In this document: piece by piece, positions 1-12,400 of the stretch | Numbering within the stretch: the first letter of the stretch is position 1 | Layout: each line of letters opens with the position of its first letter | Origin: Ctena decussata | Lineage: Eukaryota; Mollusca; Bivalvia; Lucinida; Lucinidae | Reading direction: 5' to 3' | Length of the DNA: 64,000 bases | Assembly: GCA_963989385.1 (NCBI GenBank) | Contig: OZ022498.1 | Span: 102,533,298 to 102,597,297, forward strand | Notes under the pieces: generated by a model | Database searches by the model: none | What the model saw: only the letters and a program-made list of their open reading frames with translations | Told to the model about the DNA's origin: nothing | Program-made: the position numbers and the translations under genes

Positions 1-212
1 GCGCAAAACAACCCGCAGTTCACCTGTATATCTACTAACTAACAAAATGTTAATTTTTTTCAAATGAATGGACTACTTGCTCTTGGTATAATAAATATCT
101 TTTAGTAGCCCATGGAATACTTGGGAATTGCTCGGGCTCATCCAAGTAACTATGCCGAACATCCCCACTGATGACATCTTTTTTATCGTCTCTGTACACG
201 TTTCCGCATGGT

Positions 213-427
213 AGGGTCAAGTTGGGTAAATTCGGGCAGCAGGTAAATTCGGACAGTGACATTGTCTCCTTTGTATGTCAGTTGTTTGGAAATAAAAAAA
301 AATGACTGGGCAAACAGTAAAAATCCTGATGAGACGGCTCATGATGAGCCGTCTCATCTGGATTTTCACTGTTTGCAGTGGTATGTCCGAATTTACACGC
401 TGTTCAAAGTTACCCGACTCGACCCTG
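213..427. repeat. Hairpin MITE, GTCCGAATTTACC family, copy 1
   Basis: Ends AGGGTC...GACCCT; imperfect inverted repeats including TAAATTCGGACA and TGTCCGAATTTAC, plus an inner perfect hairpin GAGACGGCTCAT/ATGAGCCGTCTC. No coding capacity. Confidence 0.8.
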
Positions 428-482
428 TATGTTTAAACAATTTGGAGCACTTGGTAGAGTATCCCTCATTAGTGCCTCAGAT

Positions 483-577
483 AATAAGAAGGGATAACAG
501 GGATAATTTAGGGATAATTGTCCCTATTTTGCACTAAAGACGAACATTGTAACCCCTCATTAGAGTCGTCTCGCTGA
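483..577. repeat. Half of a palindromic element (AACCCCTCATTAGA family)
   Basis: AAGAAGGGATAACAGGG...GTAACCCCTCATTAGAGTCG. More complete relatives are at 31130-31352 and 61020-61460. Confidence 0.6.
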
Positions 578-1254
578 AGTATTGCAAAGGGGTATCAACG
601 TGGTTTTGGACCAACTTTGCTGCAAATGCAATTTAAAACTTCATTTAACTCAAAAGGGCTCTGAAACAAGCCGGGAATGGAATTCTATAAGCATTTTGCT
701 TTCATTCCAATCCAATAAACTCTATTTTGTGTATAACTTATGTTGCATGTCGATGAATTTATGAATGAAATATGTTTAAACAAAACTGTTGCCGCTGGAT
801 TATTCAAGGTTTTCCCTCGGCCTTGTTTTTAAGGAGTTTTTGGGACCCACATGCCAATGTTTTAAGAGTCCAATGCCAAAAGTAAAGGGTCCTGTACTCT
901 AAAAAATGTTATAAAATGTCCAAATCAAATATAAGAATTTCATAAATACTTTAATTTGAAAATCATTACTTTATATGTTCTGCCAAGAATAATATAATTT
1001 TTATAAGTATTCATCACTTTCAATTGGGACTTGGATTTTGCTTTGAGAGTCCCAGTGGATGCGTAGATTTTTTTCTGGGAGTCCCAGACACCAGTTTGGG
1101 GGTCTGAGACTCTCAATCTTGAGTCCGGGAAAACCCTGATTATTTAGTTCTCGCTTTGATGTACTTCAGTTGTGCATTTACTTTACGTAATCAACTCTGC
1201 TAAGATGTATAGACACAACTGCATATTTGCATTTATAAATGGGAGACAACTTTG
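578..1254. other. No gene; unclassified AT-rich sequence
   Basis: No exon-like open frame with splice sites. A diverged repeat-like tract (GAGTCCCAG... near 1040-1130) is present but not assigned. Confidence 0.5.
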
Positions 1255-1355
1255 CTCAGCAGGCACATGACGTCGTAACGACGTCGCACTGACGTCGCAT
1301 CGACGTCAGTACTGCGTCATTTCGACATCATTTACCCGCTAGGTTGTGACTTTCC
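1255..1355. repeat. GACGTC-rich CAGCAGGCACATGACGTC element
   Basis: Starts CAGCAGGCACA, contains five ACGTC motifs, ends near ACCCGCTAGG. Related fragments at 24286 and 32883. Confidence 0.6.
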
Positions 1356-1771
1356 TGTTAACTACCCTTTGTAGAATCTTTAAAAAAGAAGGGATCTACT
1401 CCTCTTTGAAAAAAGAAGACTAGAAGACTCTCAAGTCAAAAAATGGGGGGGGGGGGGGGGGCAAAAATAAAAATCGTAGAATGGCTTCACCTCAAAGTTT
1501 ATCCATTTTCCCCAATACAAATGTTAGTGGCAATGATTTGTGTAATGAGCTGGTACATGATTATAGTTGTTCTATAGAGGGAAAATTCTCTCTTAAAGGG
1601 TAGATCCCCTACTTTGAAGGGAGGCTGACAATAAAAACGGCAGATTTGCTCCCTCCTCAAAGTATACTCATTCGCCTTTCAGTTAATAGAAATATTGTAG
1701 AGATATAATTGACAGTTATTATTACATAGAGTTGGTTGGCTATTTCACTTTTTATTTTCATTTTTATAATT
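1356..1771. repeat. Hairpin/low-complexity repeat with poly-G
   Basis: GGATCTACTCC...GGGTAGATCCCC arms surround a 17-G run at about 1445; resembles the tract at 59625-59820. Confidence 0.45.
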
Positions 1772-2669
1772 AGGGGCCCGCTAGACGAAGTCTGCAGAGG
1801 CCGTATAGTAGTCACCTTGTCCGTCCGTCTGTCTGTCTGTTTGTCTGTCTGTCGAACGTCTCCATTGATGACATATTTTATTACACGAGTCAATTCGGGT
1901 AATTGTAAACTGTCCGTCATGATTTCGTGTCCGCTCCATATTTCTGAAACCGTTTGAGATATTTTCACGAACTTGGTACAAAGGTAAAACTTTATCAAAC
2001 GATGTGCAGAGAAGAAGAAGCGTAACACCATCTTCAAATTTACAGAATTATTCCCCTGTGTAATTTTTAGTACAGAAATCGTGTCAGCTCCATAACTCTG
2101 AAACCGTCTGAGATATTTTCATGAAACGTGGTACAAATGTAAAGAATCGTTAGACGATATGCAGAGGACAAGAACCGTATCTCCACCTACATTTTTATGG
2201 AATTATGCCCCTTTGTAATTTTTGCACAGAACTCGTGTCCCCTTCATAACTCTGAAACCGTTTGAGATATATTCATGAAACTTGGTACAAATGTAAAGCA
2301 ACACCAGACGATATGCAGAGAACAAGAATCGTATCTTCACCTACATTTTTATGGAATCATGCCCCTTTGTAATTTTTAGTACAGAAATCGTGCGAGCTCC
2401 TTTACTCTGAAACCGTCAGAGATATTTTCAAGAAACTTGGTACACATGTACAAATGTAAAACATCATCAGACGCTGAGCACAGAACAAGAATCATATCTC
2501 CGCCTACATTTTTCTGAATTATGCCCCTTTGTAAATTTTAGTATGAAAATAGTGTCCGCTCTATGAAACCGTTTGAGATATTTTCATGAAACTTGGTACA
2601 AATGTAAGACATCGTAAGACGATATGCAGAGAACAAGAACCGTAACTCTTCCTATATTTTTTTTTCAGT
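1772..2669 (+). repeat. Tandem-repeat element starting GGGGCCCGCTAGACG
   Basis: After a CCGTCCGTCTGTCTGT tract come about five degenerate units of 140-170 bp sharing CTGAAACCGTTTGAGATATT, ACTTGGTACAAATGTAA and TTATGCCCCTTTGTAATTTT. Typical of the tract-led non-coding elements elsewhere in this window. Confidence 0.75.
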
Positions 2670-2837
2670 TTAGCAACCGCCCAGTCTGATCAGAGCCTTC
2701 GCTGTCCACATGAAGGTAAAGTAGACCCTTAGCTACCCTTTAAGCGCTTAGCGAAGAGTCTGATCAGACTGGTCAGGCTGGTCTGAGTCTGCGCTGGGCA
2801 CACAGCCACTTTGTTGGTTTTGTCGTGTCGCGGCTCA
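2670..2837 (+). mobile_element. TGAGCC hairpin MITE, 5'-truncated
   Basis: Right two-thirds of the element, ending GTCGTGTCGCGGCTCA. Full copies are about 238 bp and form one long imperfect hairpin. Confidence 0.8.
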
Positions 2838-2881
2838 TATGACTAAAATGCCATCAACAGTCCCATAAGGACGGGGCCCTA

Positions 2882-3105
2882 TTAACCCATTCCATTCGGG
2901 ATACCCCTTTAGGGGTATCTGAGCAAACAGTTTGGATCCAGATCAGGCCCCATCAATGTGGGGCCTTATCTGAGATCCAAACTGTTTGCTGCCTAGACAT
3001 CATTTACAAGAGTTGGTTAGACCAATATTGTCAAAATATTCTTGATTTTTGATGCAGACGACAATTTCAGCAGACGACAAAAATACCCAGAATGCAATGG
3101 GTTAA
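2882..3105. mobile_element. piggyBac-like MITE (TTAA-flanked), copy 1
   Basis: TTAACCCATTCCATTCGG...CAATGGGTTAA: TTAA at both ends with CCCATT inverted repeats, plus inner hairpins ATACCCCTTTAGGGGTAT and GGATCCAGATCAGGCCCC. About 95% like the copy at 42326. Ends 105 bp before the DUF3011 exon. Confidence 0.8.
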
Positions 3106-3209
3106 TCGTCTTGTTTCTAGTTATGTTTTGTTGCTGTACTGGCAATTACAAAATTAATAGCTAATATGGCTGTCATCTATAGCTTTAAGTACTTTTAATC
3201 AACTTTCAG

Positions 3210-3452
3210 CAAGCAGCTGTGTTAACCGAATGGAGAGCCTGACTTGTGTGGGCAAGAAATGGAAACGTAAGAAGTGCTATGCTAAAGGTGGAAAGAAGTT
3301 CATTGAAGTTTCTTTAGTTAAACAACTACCAGGCTCCAAAGATTGTATACTAGGACAGAGCTATGGAGTTAGCGAGGATAAGAAGTACATCTGGGTCAGT
3401 AAAGCCTGTAAAGCAACCTTTGAAGTAACGTTTGAAGTCTGCCAAGACCAAG
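3210..3452 (+). CDS. Exon: DUF3011-like domain
   Basis: Acceptor TTTCAG at 3204-3209, donor G|GTACGA after 3452; phase 1 at both ends, so the domain is a self-contained module. The 80 residues contain Cys-x9-Cys, then [13 protein letters not shown] and [14 protein letters not shown]. This pattern matches DUF3011 (bacterial examples run roughly C...C...LVRQLS..PC...IWVD.GCRA.F.V), an uncharacterised, mostly bacterial domain also seen in some invertebrate secreted proteins. Family identity is from recall, not a search. Very Lys-rich before the QL motif. An ATG at 3230 lies inside the domain and is not taken as the start because the frame is open back to the acceptor and the domain needs the upstream residues. 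Confidence 0.8.
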
Positions 3453-6400
3453 GTACGACTATTCAGTAACTTTATTCTGTACGTTCCACAGTTAAAATTT
3501 AAATATTGGCACGACCAAAATAACCATCATGATTGTTCTAAAAAGGAGCAGTATGATTTGAGCCGCGATGTGACAAAACCAACAATGTGGTTGTGCGGCC
3601 AGCGCAGACTCAGATCAGCCTGGGAATCCGCCCAGTCTGATCAGAGTCTTCGCTGTCCGCATGGAGGTAGCTTAGACCCTTAGCTACCCTTTAAGCGCTT
3701 AGCAAAGAGTCTGATCAGCCTTGGTGGATGCCCAGGCTGATCTAAGTCTGCGCTGGGTAAACAACCACATTGTTGGTTTTCTCGTGTCGCGGCTCATTTT
3801 ACAATGCAGCAATGCATCCAAAATGTATCTTTCTTCGAATGAACCACTTCACAGGGTATAATCGATTCCGCTAATTTTCACTTCCTGCAGAGACTGTACA
3901 TCATATTTGGCTTCCGCCGAGACTGTCCGCGAACTCTTGCTTTCTGCCGAGACTTCTTTACATGATAAATGGCTTCCTGCAGAGACTGTCCGCCTGATTC
4001 TGCTTCCTGCCGAGCAGAATCACGCGGACAGTCTCGGCAGGAAACCATTTTTCGAGTACAGTAGTCTCTGCAGGAAGCAAGAGTTCGCGGACAGTCTCGG
4101 CGGAAGCCTAATATGACGGACAGTCTCTGCAGGGAGTGAAAATTGGCGGAATTGATTATACCCTGTGCACTTCAACAGTCTGCTATTTACTGGATCTCTA
4201 GGTGCCATTTACTTATCGCTAAGGGATTGTTGGACCTAAGTGATTGTTAGCTTACACATACCTAATCGTTCATATAAGATTGTTGAAACGCTACCCACTG
4301 AAATACACAGCTGCCCTTAGGCTCGCTATATCTTCCACCTGAAAACGCCTTTCACAAAATACAATAACTCGCAATATATATTGCGCATTTCTTCATCGGT
4401 GGCATCTTTCATTGACGGACGATCGGCGCCCCGTTGCTGCGGCTATGGATTCGTTCATTCGTTCCGCTGAGGTGCGGGGGTAACGTCGAGGTGGGTGACT
4501 TGCGATTTTACGTCCTTTTCAACAGTATTTCAGTCATATCAGGACGATGGGCTTGTGATAATGAAAGGCTGTGTGCAATGGAATCCCGTTTGCGAAGGAA
4601 AGAACTCCGCCTCTGGCGGGGCTCGAACCCGCGACCGCTAGATCAGTAGGCCAGCGCTTAACCCACTGAGCTACCGGGGCTCCTAGGGTAACGTCGATAT
4701 GAGAATTGAAATACACACACACGGTGGCATCTTATGTGCGCGTCCAGACCTGCTTGTTTTTGTTTTTTTCAAAGGAAGTTCAACCCAGAATTTTACTCAA
4801 GCATGTCATGGTGCTGAAGACCTGTAAATGTTGGCTATCAATTTGCTATGTATTTCCTTGCCTGCTTTTCAGTTCACAAACAGGTAGCGAATAACTGAGT
4901 GGCGTCACAACAAAACCAACAAAGTGGCATGTGCGCTCAGCGAAGACTCAGACCAGCCTGGGCGTCCGCCCAGTTTGATCAGTGTCTTTGCTGTCCGCTT
5001 GGAGCCAGCTTTGACCCTTGTGTACCCTTTAAGCGCACAGCAAAGCCTCTGATTAGACTAGTTGGCTGGTCGGAGTCATCGCTTTGCACACATGCCACTT
5101 TGCTGGTTTTGTCGTGTCGTGACTCATCTATATTTAACAACCGATATCTTATCAATGAATAAACCAGTACTTATACGCCGGGCCGCGAAGCGCAGTCAGT
5201 AGGGCGCCTGACTTGTAAGCCAGAGGTACTGGGTTTGATACCCGGTCCGGCCACTTACTTTCATTTCTCCTTACGCTGATTCAAGAAGGGCAGTTGTCAG
5301 TTACTGGTGAAAGTAAAAGCACTTAGTACTGGTTAACCGCTTTGGAGGTCTATGCCTGCCCAGGAATAGTGTGGTTAGGTTAACTGACCGTCCCGACATG
5401 ACCATAGATGCTTACCGTGGACGTTAAACAATGACACAACAACACAACAACCAGTACTGATACAAGTTTCGAAGCATGCCTAAGTATACTACCTTGCAAC
5501 TAAATGTGAAAAACATGGCCTTATTTGGTCGTGGCCAGTCAGCCCCGGATCTAGAGGGTGGGCTTTGGGGCTTCAGCCCCGCCACCTGGGCTTGCTAAGA
5601 TGAAAAAAATATGTTGTAACATCTCATTAGAATCGCCTCGTCGAGGCGATTCTAATGAGATATCTCAGCGTTTATTTCCAGGCCAAAAGGACATTATCAA
5701 AAATTCTATCAAATTGATCCCTAATTATACCATATATTTTCAAGCCCCACTCACCTTCGCCTGCCCCGTCTTCCCCCACCCACATACACCATACATCTCG
5801 GCACCTCCCAGCCACACCAGTTATCCAGAACCCCACAAGTAGGTGGTGGTCTAGATCTCCGCCTGGGCCTTGCTGGTGGAAATGGTTAGACTGTTTGTTA
5901 TTCACTTGCCGTAGTTTTCATTGTAAAGAGGATGTTACAAGAGTGGTCATTTCATATGAAATTTATGAAACGAGCCTTCGGCGAGTTTCATGAATTTCAA
6001 ATGAAATGACAACGAGTGTAAGACTCTGTTTATCATATCATGGCCATTTAAAATGGGATTTTATCGTCTTCAATATGAACATTATTTCAATAAGAAAATG
6101 CATTGTTGACATGGCCGTTATAAAGGACGTTGCATGTACGCGCCAAAATGTTATTACACGTGTGGTCATATAATTTTTATGACACGACGTTATCCACGGA
6201 TTTTAACACAGTGCGCCTGTAGAAGCAATGAAAAGTTTCCGTGTTTTATTCTGCAACAATTCACTGTTTCGGAGCGCGAGTCTAATGGCTGACGTCACTG
6301 GCATTGCTGATGTAATTTTGTGACTTTTTCAGACGTAAGATAGTGTAACGTCTCTTTCTCATTCTAAAATCGCCATAAAAACGTACATTTACCTTAGATG

Positions 6401-9400
6401 CAGTTAAGAAAAGTGGCGGGAGCATTAACGGGCTGGCATAAAGTTTGGGATATTTTGAACGAAAGGAATACTTTTTCAGTCTGTTTGAGTGTAAGAATCG
6501 AAATAGCTCTAGCATCTAGTTGTTGAGTAATAATTCACTGTTTGTCGGTAAGTTGTAGGAAGATTCATCACTCGCGCTCCACGCTCGTGTTACGATCTAC
6601 TTTACAACTGACCGCCAAACAGTGAATTATTACTCAACAATTCGCTGCTAGAGCTGATCTATTTCTTAAATAACAGCAACGTCATATGATAAAAACAGTT
6701 TGTTTGCTTGTAACAGTTATCATGAATTACATAGCTTATTTGTTGTCTACTGATATTTCTTTGCTTTCGGCACCAGTCTGATTGTAGTCTATGATACAAT
6801 GATAGTTCTTTGGCTAACAAATATAAGTAGTTTTATTACCTAGGGTATGCAACATTGATACGTCTTTGTTTAAATATAAGAATAGTTTTAAGTAATTCTG
6901 GCTGTATGTGTGGGTAAAAAACATGTAGCGGATGACACATGCATGCTCTCAGAACATGATTTATGAAAAAATCACATTAGGGACCGACCATTTGATATTC
7001 GGGAGGTGGGGGGTTGGGGGGGGGGGGGGGGGGGGGGGGGGAGGGGGAGGGTGCTGGTATATTTATCCAAAAAAATCCCTGTCTTTGGATATGCAAGAAA
7101 AAAAATACCTGGCTCATAAGGGGGTTTAGAAAAATAATCTGGCCTCAAAAGAAAGTGAAAAAAATGACCTGGCTCCACCCTAAATTTCAAAAAAACATAT
7201 TGTCTGCAGATAATTCCATTTGAATCGAGTTTTTATAATGTCTCTGGCTTCTGGGGGGGGGGGGGGGGGCACAGCCCCCCAGACCCCCCATATTTATAGT
7301 ACTATTTTTATATTATCTACAACTGTTTTACACCAGCGGGCCCATATGTGCATACATTTGCCAAAAATCCTATACAACATTCTCAGACATGTATAATTGA
7401 TCTGCCACATAACTAAGTTAATGTTTCCACTTAAACTGAATTGCAAAAGAGTCACTAGCTCATGGGAAAATAAACACTCTAAAAGGCAAAAGTCCTATAA
7501 TATAATAAAAATAATAATAACAATTATAATAATAATAATAAAAACCCTTATTTTTATCATCATCCCTAGTTTTTATGCCCCCAATTTCGGAGAAATTGTG
7601 GGGGCATATTGGTTTGGGCCTGTCCGTCTGTCTGTCTGTCCGTCTGTCCGCTATCTATAACTCAAGAACCGTAAGAGCTAGGAGCTTGAAACTTTATACA
7701 CATGACCAGTATGAAAAATAAGCGAACACGTGTTTTTTCTTTTTTCCGCGGGTCACATATTTCAAGAGTTATGCCCCTTTTTCGACTTAGCCTGTGGAAC
7801 CTTGTGAACAAAATATCTCAAGAACCCCTGATGCTAGGATCATGAGGCATTTGCAAGATGAGAAAGCCCAAGGTGTAGATGACCTGATTAACTTTTGAAA
7901 CAAATTCGTGAATTTTTGACCGAGTTATGCCCCTTTTTCGACGTAGTGCATTGAGGCCTATGGTACAAAGGTACCCTTACATATAGTCAAGAACAGTAAG
8001 AGCTAGGAACTTGAAGCTTTATACACATGATCAGTATGGAAAATAAGCAGACCCGTACTTTTAGCTCACCTGAGCCTTTAGGCTCATAGGTGAGCTTATA
8101 GTATAGCCAGGCATCCGTCGTCCGTCCGTCCGTCCGTCGTCCGTCAACATTTTCAAACATCTTTTCCTCTGAAACCACTGGGCCGATTGAAGCCATATTT
8201 CATGTGGAGCCTACCTAGGTCGGGGGAACGAAAGTTTGTTCCGGGTATCTGGGTCACATGACCAAGATGGCCGCCACGCCCATATATGGTAAAAACCCTT
8301 CAAAAATCTTCTTCTCCAGAACCAAAAGGCCTATGACCTTGAAACTTGGTATGTAGCATTGGGCATGCCGGCCCATCATAGTTTATACAAATCATGCCCT
8401 TGCGGTGACCTTGACCTAATTTACGGCATGGTCAACTTTGGTACGTTAGGCTTTTATATGGGAAAACGCTTAAACAGTGAATTTCTTAGAAACTATTTAA
8501 GTTTAAGGAACAATACTTGGTATACATGGTGGACTAAATGACAAGATGAAGATATATGTCACTAAAGGTCAAGGTCATTCCGTCGGACCATCCGTTGTCA
8601 AGATTTTCAAACATCTTCTCCTCTGAAACCACTGGGCTGATTGAAGCCAAATTTCATATGAACTCTAAGTGGGATGGGGGAACGCAAGTTTATACCCGGG
8701 GTCTGGGTCACATGACCAAGATGGCCGCCATGGCCATATATGGTAAAAACCCTTCAAAAATCTTCTTCTCCAGAACCAAAAGGCCTATGACCTTGAAACT
8801 TGGTTTGTAGCATTTGGCATGACGGCCCATCATAGTTTGTACAAATCATGACCTTGCGTTGACCTTGACCTAATTTACGGCATGGTCAACTTTGGTACGT
8901 TAGGCTTTTATATGGGAAAACGCTTAAACAGTTGGTTTCTCAGAAACTATACTGAAAGGATTTAAAAACTTCCACCCATTAATTTTGAATATCTCAAAAA
9001 TGAATGCAGCTACGTCCACCAACATTTTACAACATGTATATTCTCTTATGCCTGATTATATCAACATACCGAATCTGAAATCGTTCGACTAAATCGGTCA
9101 GGAACAAGCACGTGCTCCCCGTGTTCTTAGTGCCGTTTACACAAGGATGAATAGCTTCATGTATACAGTTTTCTGGTGAAACATTTCTCTTACAATATCA
9201 AATTGAATTTTAAAAGTTTGAACTCGGTCAGTGGCTTTATTTAGCCTATCACGCCTATATATCGCAAACAGGCGCAGAGTTTTGGGCCAGATAAATGCTA
9301 AAATTTCAAAAAGTGACGTCGCGGTACAATTTTATGCGTTAAGTACGGCAATTTACAATCTCAGACGGCGTGCACTGTTTACAGGAAGCTCAAAAGACCG

Positions 9401-12400
9401 TCAGAAAAGCACCTAACCAAGATTAAAAACCAGAGGTCATGACGCTAACTAACGTCGACGCCGTCTCTGTAATAGGCTTTGCGCGACAGCATCATCCGCA
9501 GTGATACTTGCAAATCAACGTGAATGACGTCACAATATTAAGACAGTAAGAAATGGTCGAAAAGAGTGTTGCATAAGGTAACGCCGGCATCGCCTTATGC
9601 ATTTCAGTGACGTAACGCTCTTTTACTGACGTCATTTAAGTAAATGATACAAATAATCTGCGTAATCTTTAAATTTGATAAGTTTCAAGCATTTTGTCGT
9701 TAAATATTCAACACTGTCATGAGTGAACAGATCAGCAGCCAGCAATAAAAAGTGGAAGTTTTTAAATCCTTTCAGTATATTTAAGTCTAAGGTACAATAC
9801 TTGGTATACATGGTCGACTAAATGACCAGATGAAGATATTATGTCACTAATGGTCAAGGTCATTCCGTCGGACCATCCGTCGTCAAGATTTTCAAACATC
9901 TTCTCCTCTGAAACCACTTGGCCGATTGAAGCCAAATTTCATATTGAATCTCAGTGGGATGGGGGAACGAAAGTTTATACCCGGGGTCTGGGTCACATGA
10001 CCAAGATGGCCGCCATGGCCATATATGGTAAAAACCCTTCAAAAATCTTCTTCTCCAGAACCAAAAGGCCTATGACCTTGAAACTTGGTATGTAGCATTA
10101 GGCATGACGGCCCATCATAGTTTATACAAATCATGACCTTGCGTTGACTTTGACCTAATTTACGGCATGGTCAACTTTGGTACGTTAGGCTTTTATATTG
10201 GAAAACGCTTAAACAGTTGATTTCTCAGAAACTATTTAAGTCTAAGGTACAATACTTGGTTTACATGGTCGACTAAATGACCAGATGAAGATTATATGTC
10301 ACTGAAGGTCAAGGTCATTCCGACGGACCATCCGTCGTCAAGATTTTCAAACATCTTCTCCTCTGAAACCACTGGTCTGATTGAAGCCAAATTTCATATT
10401 GCGTCTCAGTGGGATGGGGGGAACGAAAGTTTATACCCGGGCTTTGGGTCACATGACCAAGATGGCCGCCATACCCATATATAATAAAAACCCTTCAAAA
10501 ATCTTCTTCTCCAGAACCAAAAGGCCTATGACCTTGAAACTTGGTATGTAGCATCGGGCATGCGATCCCATCATAATTTATGCAAATCATGACCTTGCGT
10601 TGACTTTGACCTAATTTACGGCATGGTCACCTTTGGTACGTTAGGCTTTTATATGGGAAAATGCTTAAACAGTGGATTTCTCAGAAAATATTTAAGTCTA
10701 AGGGACAACACTTGGTATACATGGTCGACTAAATGACCAGATGAAGATATTATGTCACTACAGGTCAAGGTCATTCCGTCGGACCATCCGTTGTCAAGAT
10801 TTTCGAACATCTCCTCTGAAACCACTGGGCCGATTGAAGTCTCAGTGGGATAGGGGAACGAAATTTTATAACCAAGGTCTGGGTCACATGACCAAGATGG
10901 CCGCCATACCCATATATGGTAAAAACCCTTCAAAAATCTTCTCCTGAACCAAAAGACCTATGACCTTGAAACTTGGTATGTAGCATCGGGCATGCGGGCC
11001 CAACATAGTTTATACAAATCATGACCTTGCGTTGACTTTGATCTAATTTACGGCATGGTCAACTTTGGTACATCAGGCTTTTATATTGGAAAACGCTTAA
11101 ACAGTGGATTTCTCAGAAACTATTTAAGTTTAAGGAACAATACTTGGTATACATGGTCGACTAAATGACCAGATGAAGATATATGTCACTAAAGGTCAAG
11201 GTCATTCCGTCGGACCATCCGTCGTCAAGATTTTCAAACATCCTCTCCTCTGAAACCACTGGGCCGACTGAAGCCAAATTTCATATGGAGTCTCAGTGGG
11301 ATGGGGGATGAAAGTTTGTATCCGGGGTCTGGGTCACATGACCAGGATGGCCGCCATGCCCATATATGGTAAAAAAAACTTTCAAAAATCTTCTTCTCCA
11401 GAACTAAAAGGCCTATGACCTTGAAACTTGGTTTGTAGCATTTGGCATGACGGCCCATCATAGTTTATACAAATGATGACCTTGCGTTGACCTTGACCTA
11501 ATTTACGACATGGTCAACTTTGGTATGTTAGGCATTTATATGGGAAAACGCTTATATAGTGGATTTCTTAGAAACTATTTATGTCTAAGGTACAATATGT
11601 GGTATATATGGTCAACTAAATGACCAAAGGAAGATATTATGTCACTGAAGGTCAAAGTCATTGTGTCGGTCTGTCCGTCATCAAGATTTTCAAACATCTT
11701 CTCCTCTGAAACCACTGGGGAGATTGAAGCCAAATTTCATATGGTGTCTCAAAGGGATAGGGGAACTAAAGTTTATACCGGGGGGGGGGGGGGCTGGGCT
11801 ACATGACCAAGATGGCCACCATGCCTATATATGGTAAAAACCCTTCAAAAATCTTCTTCTCTAGAACCAAAAGGCCTATGACCTTGAACCTTGGTATGTA
11901 GCATCGGGCATGCTGGCCCATCATAGTTTATACAAATCATGACCACGCGTTAACCTTGAATTAATTTACGACATGGTCAACTTTGGTACGTTAGGCTTTT
12001 ATATGGAAAAACGCTTATACAGTGGATTTCTCAGAAACTGTTTAAGTCTAAGGTACAATACATGGTATATATGGTCAACTAAATGACCAGATTAAGATAT
12101 TATGTCACTGAAGGTCAAGGTCATTTTGTGGGTCTGTCCGTCATCAAGATTTTCAAAACATCTACTCCTCTGAAACCACTGGTCTGATTGAAGCAAAATT
12201 TCATATGGAGTCTAAGTGTGATCAGGGAATAAAGTTTGTTCTCAGGGTCTTGACCAAGATGGCCGCCATGCCCGTATATGTTAAAAACCCTTCAAAATCT
12301 TCTTCTCCAGAACCAAAAGGTGTATGACCTTGAAACTTGGTATGTAGCTTTGGGCACTCAAGCCCATCATAGTTTATACAAATGATCATACGTTGACCTT

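Noticed and set aside
4610..4684. tRNA gene on the minus strand
   Set aside because: Found four times with the same non-tRNA body, so a SINE head.
5178..5253. tRNA-Thr gene
   Set aside because: The anticodon stem-loop is one base short and the sequence runs into a SINE body with an ACAACA tail.
8359..11461. Short ORFs of 60-94 codons repeated along 8.3-11.5 kb
   Set aside because: They are the same frame of a non-coding 455-bp tandem unit, disrupted differently in each copy.
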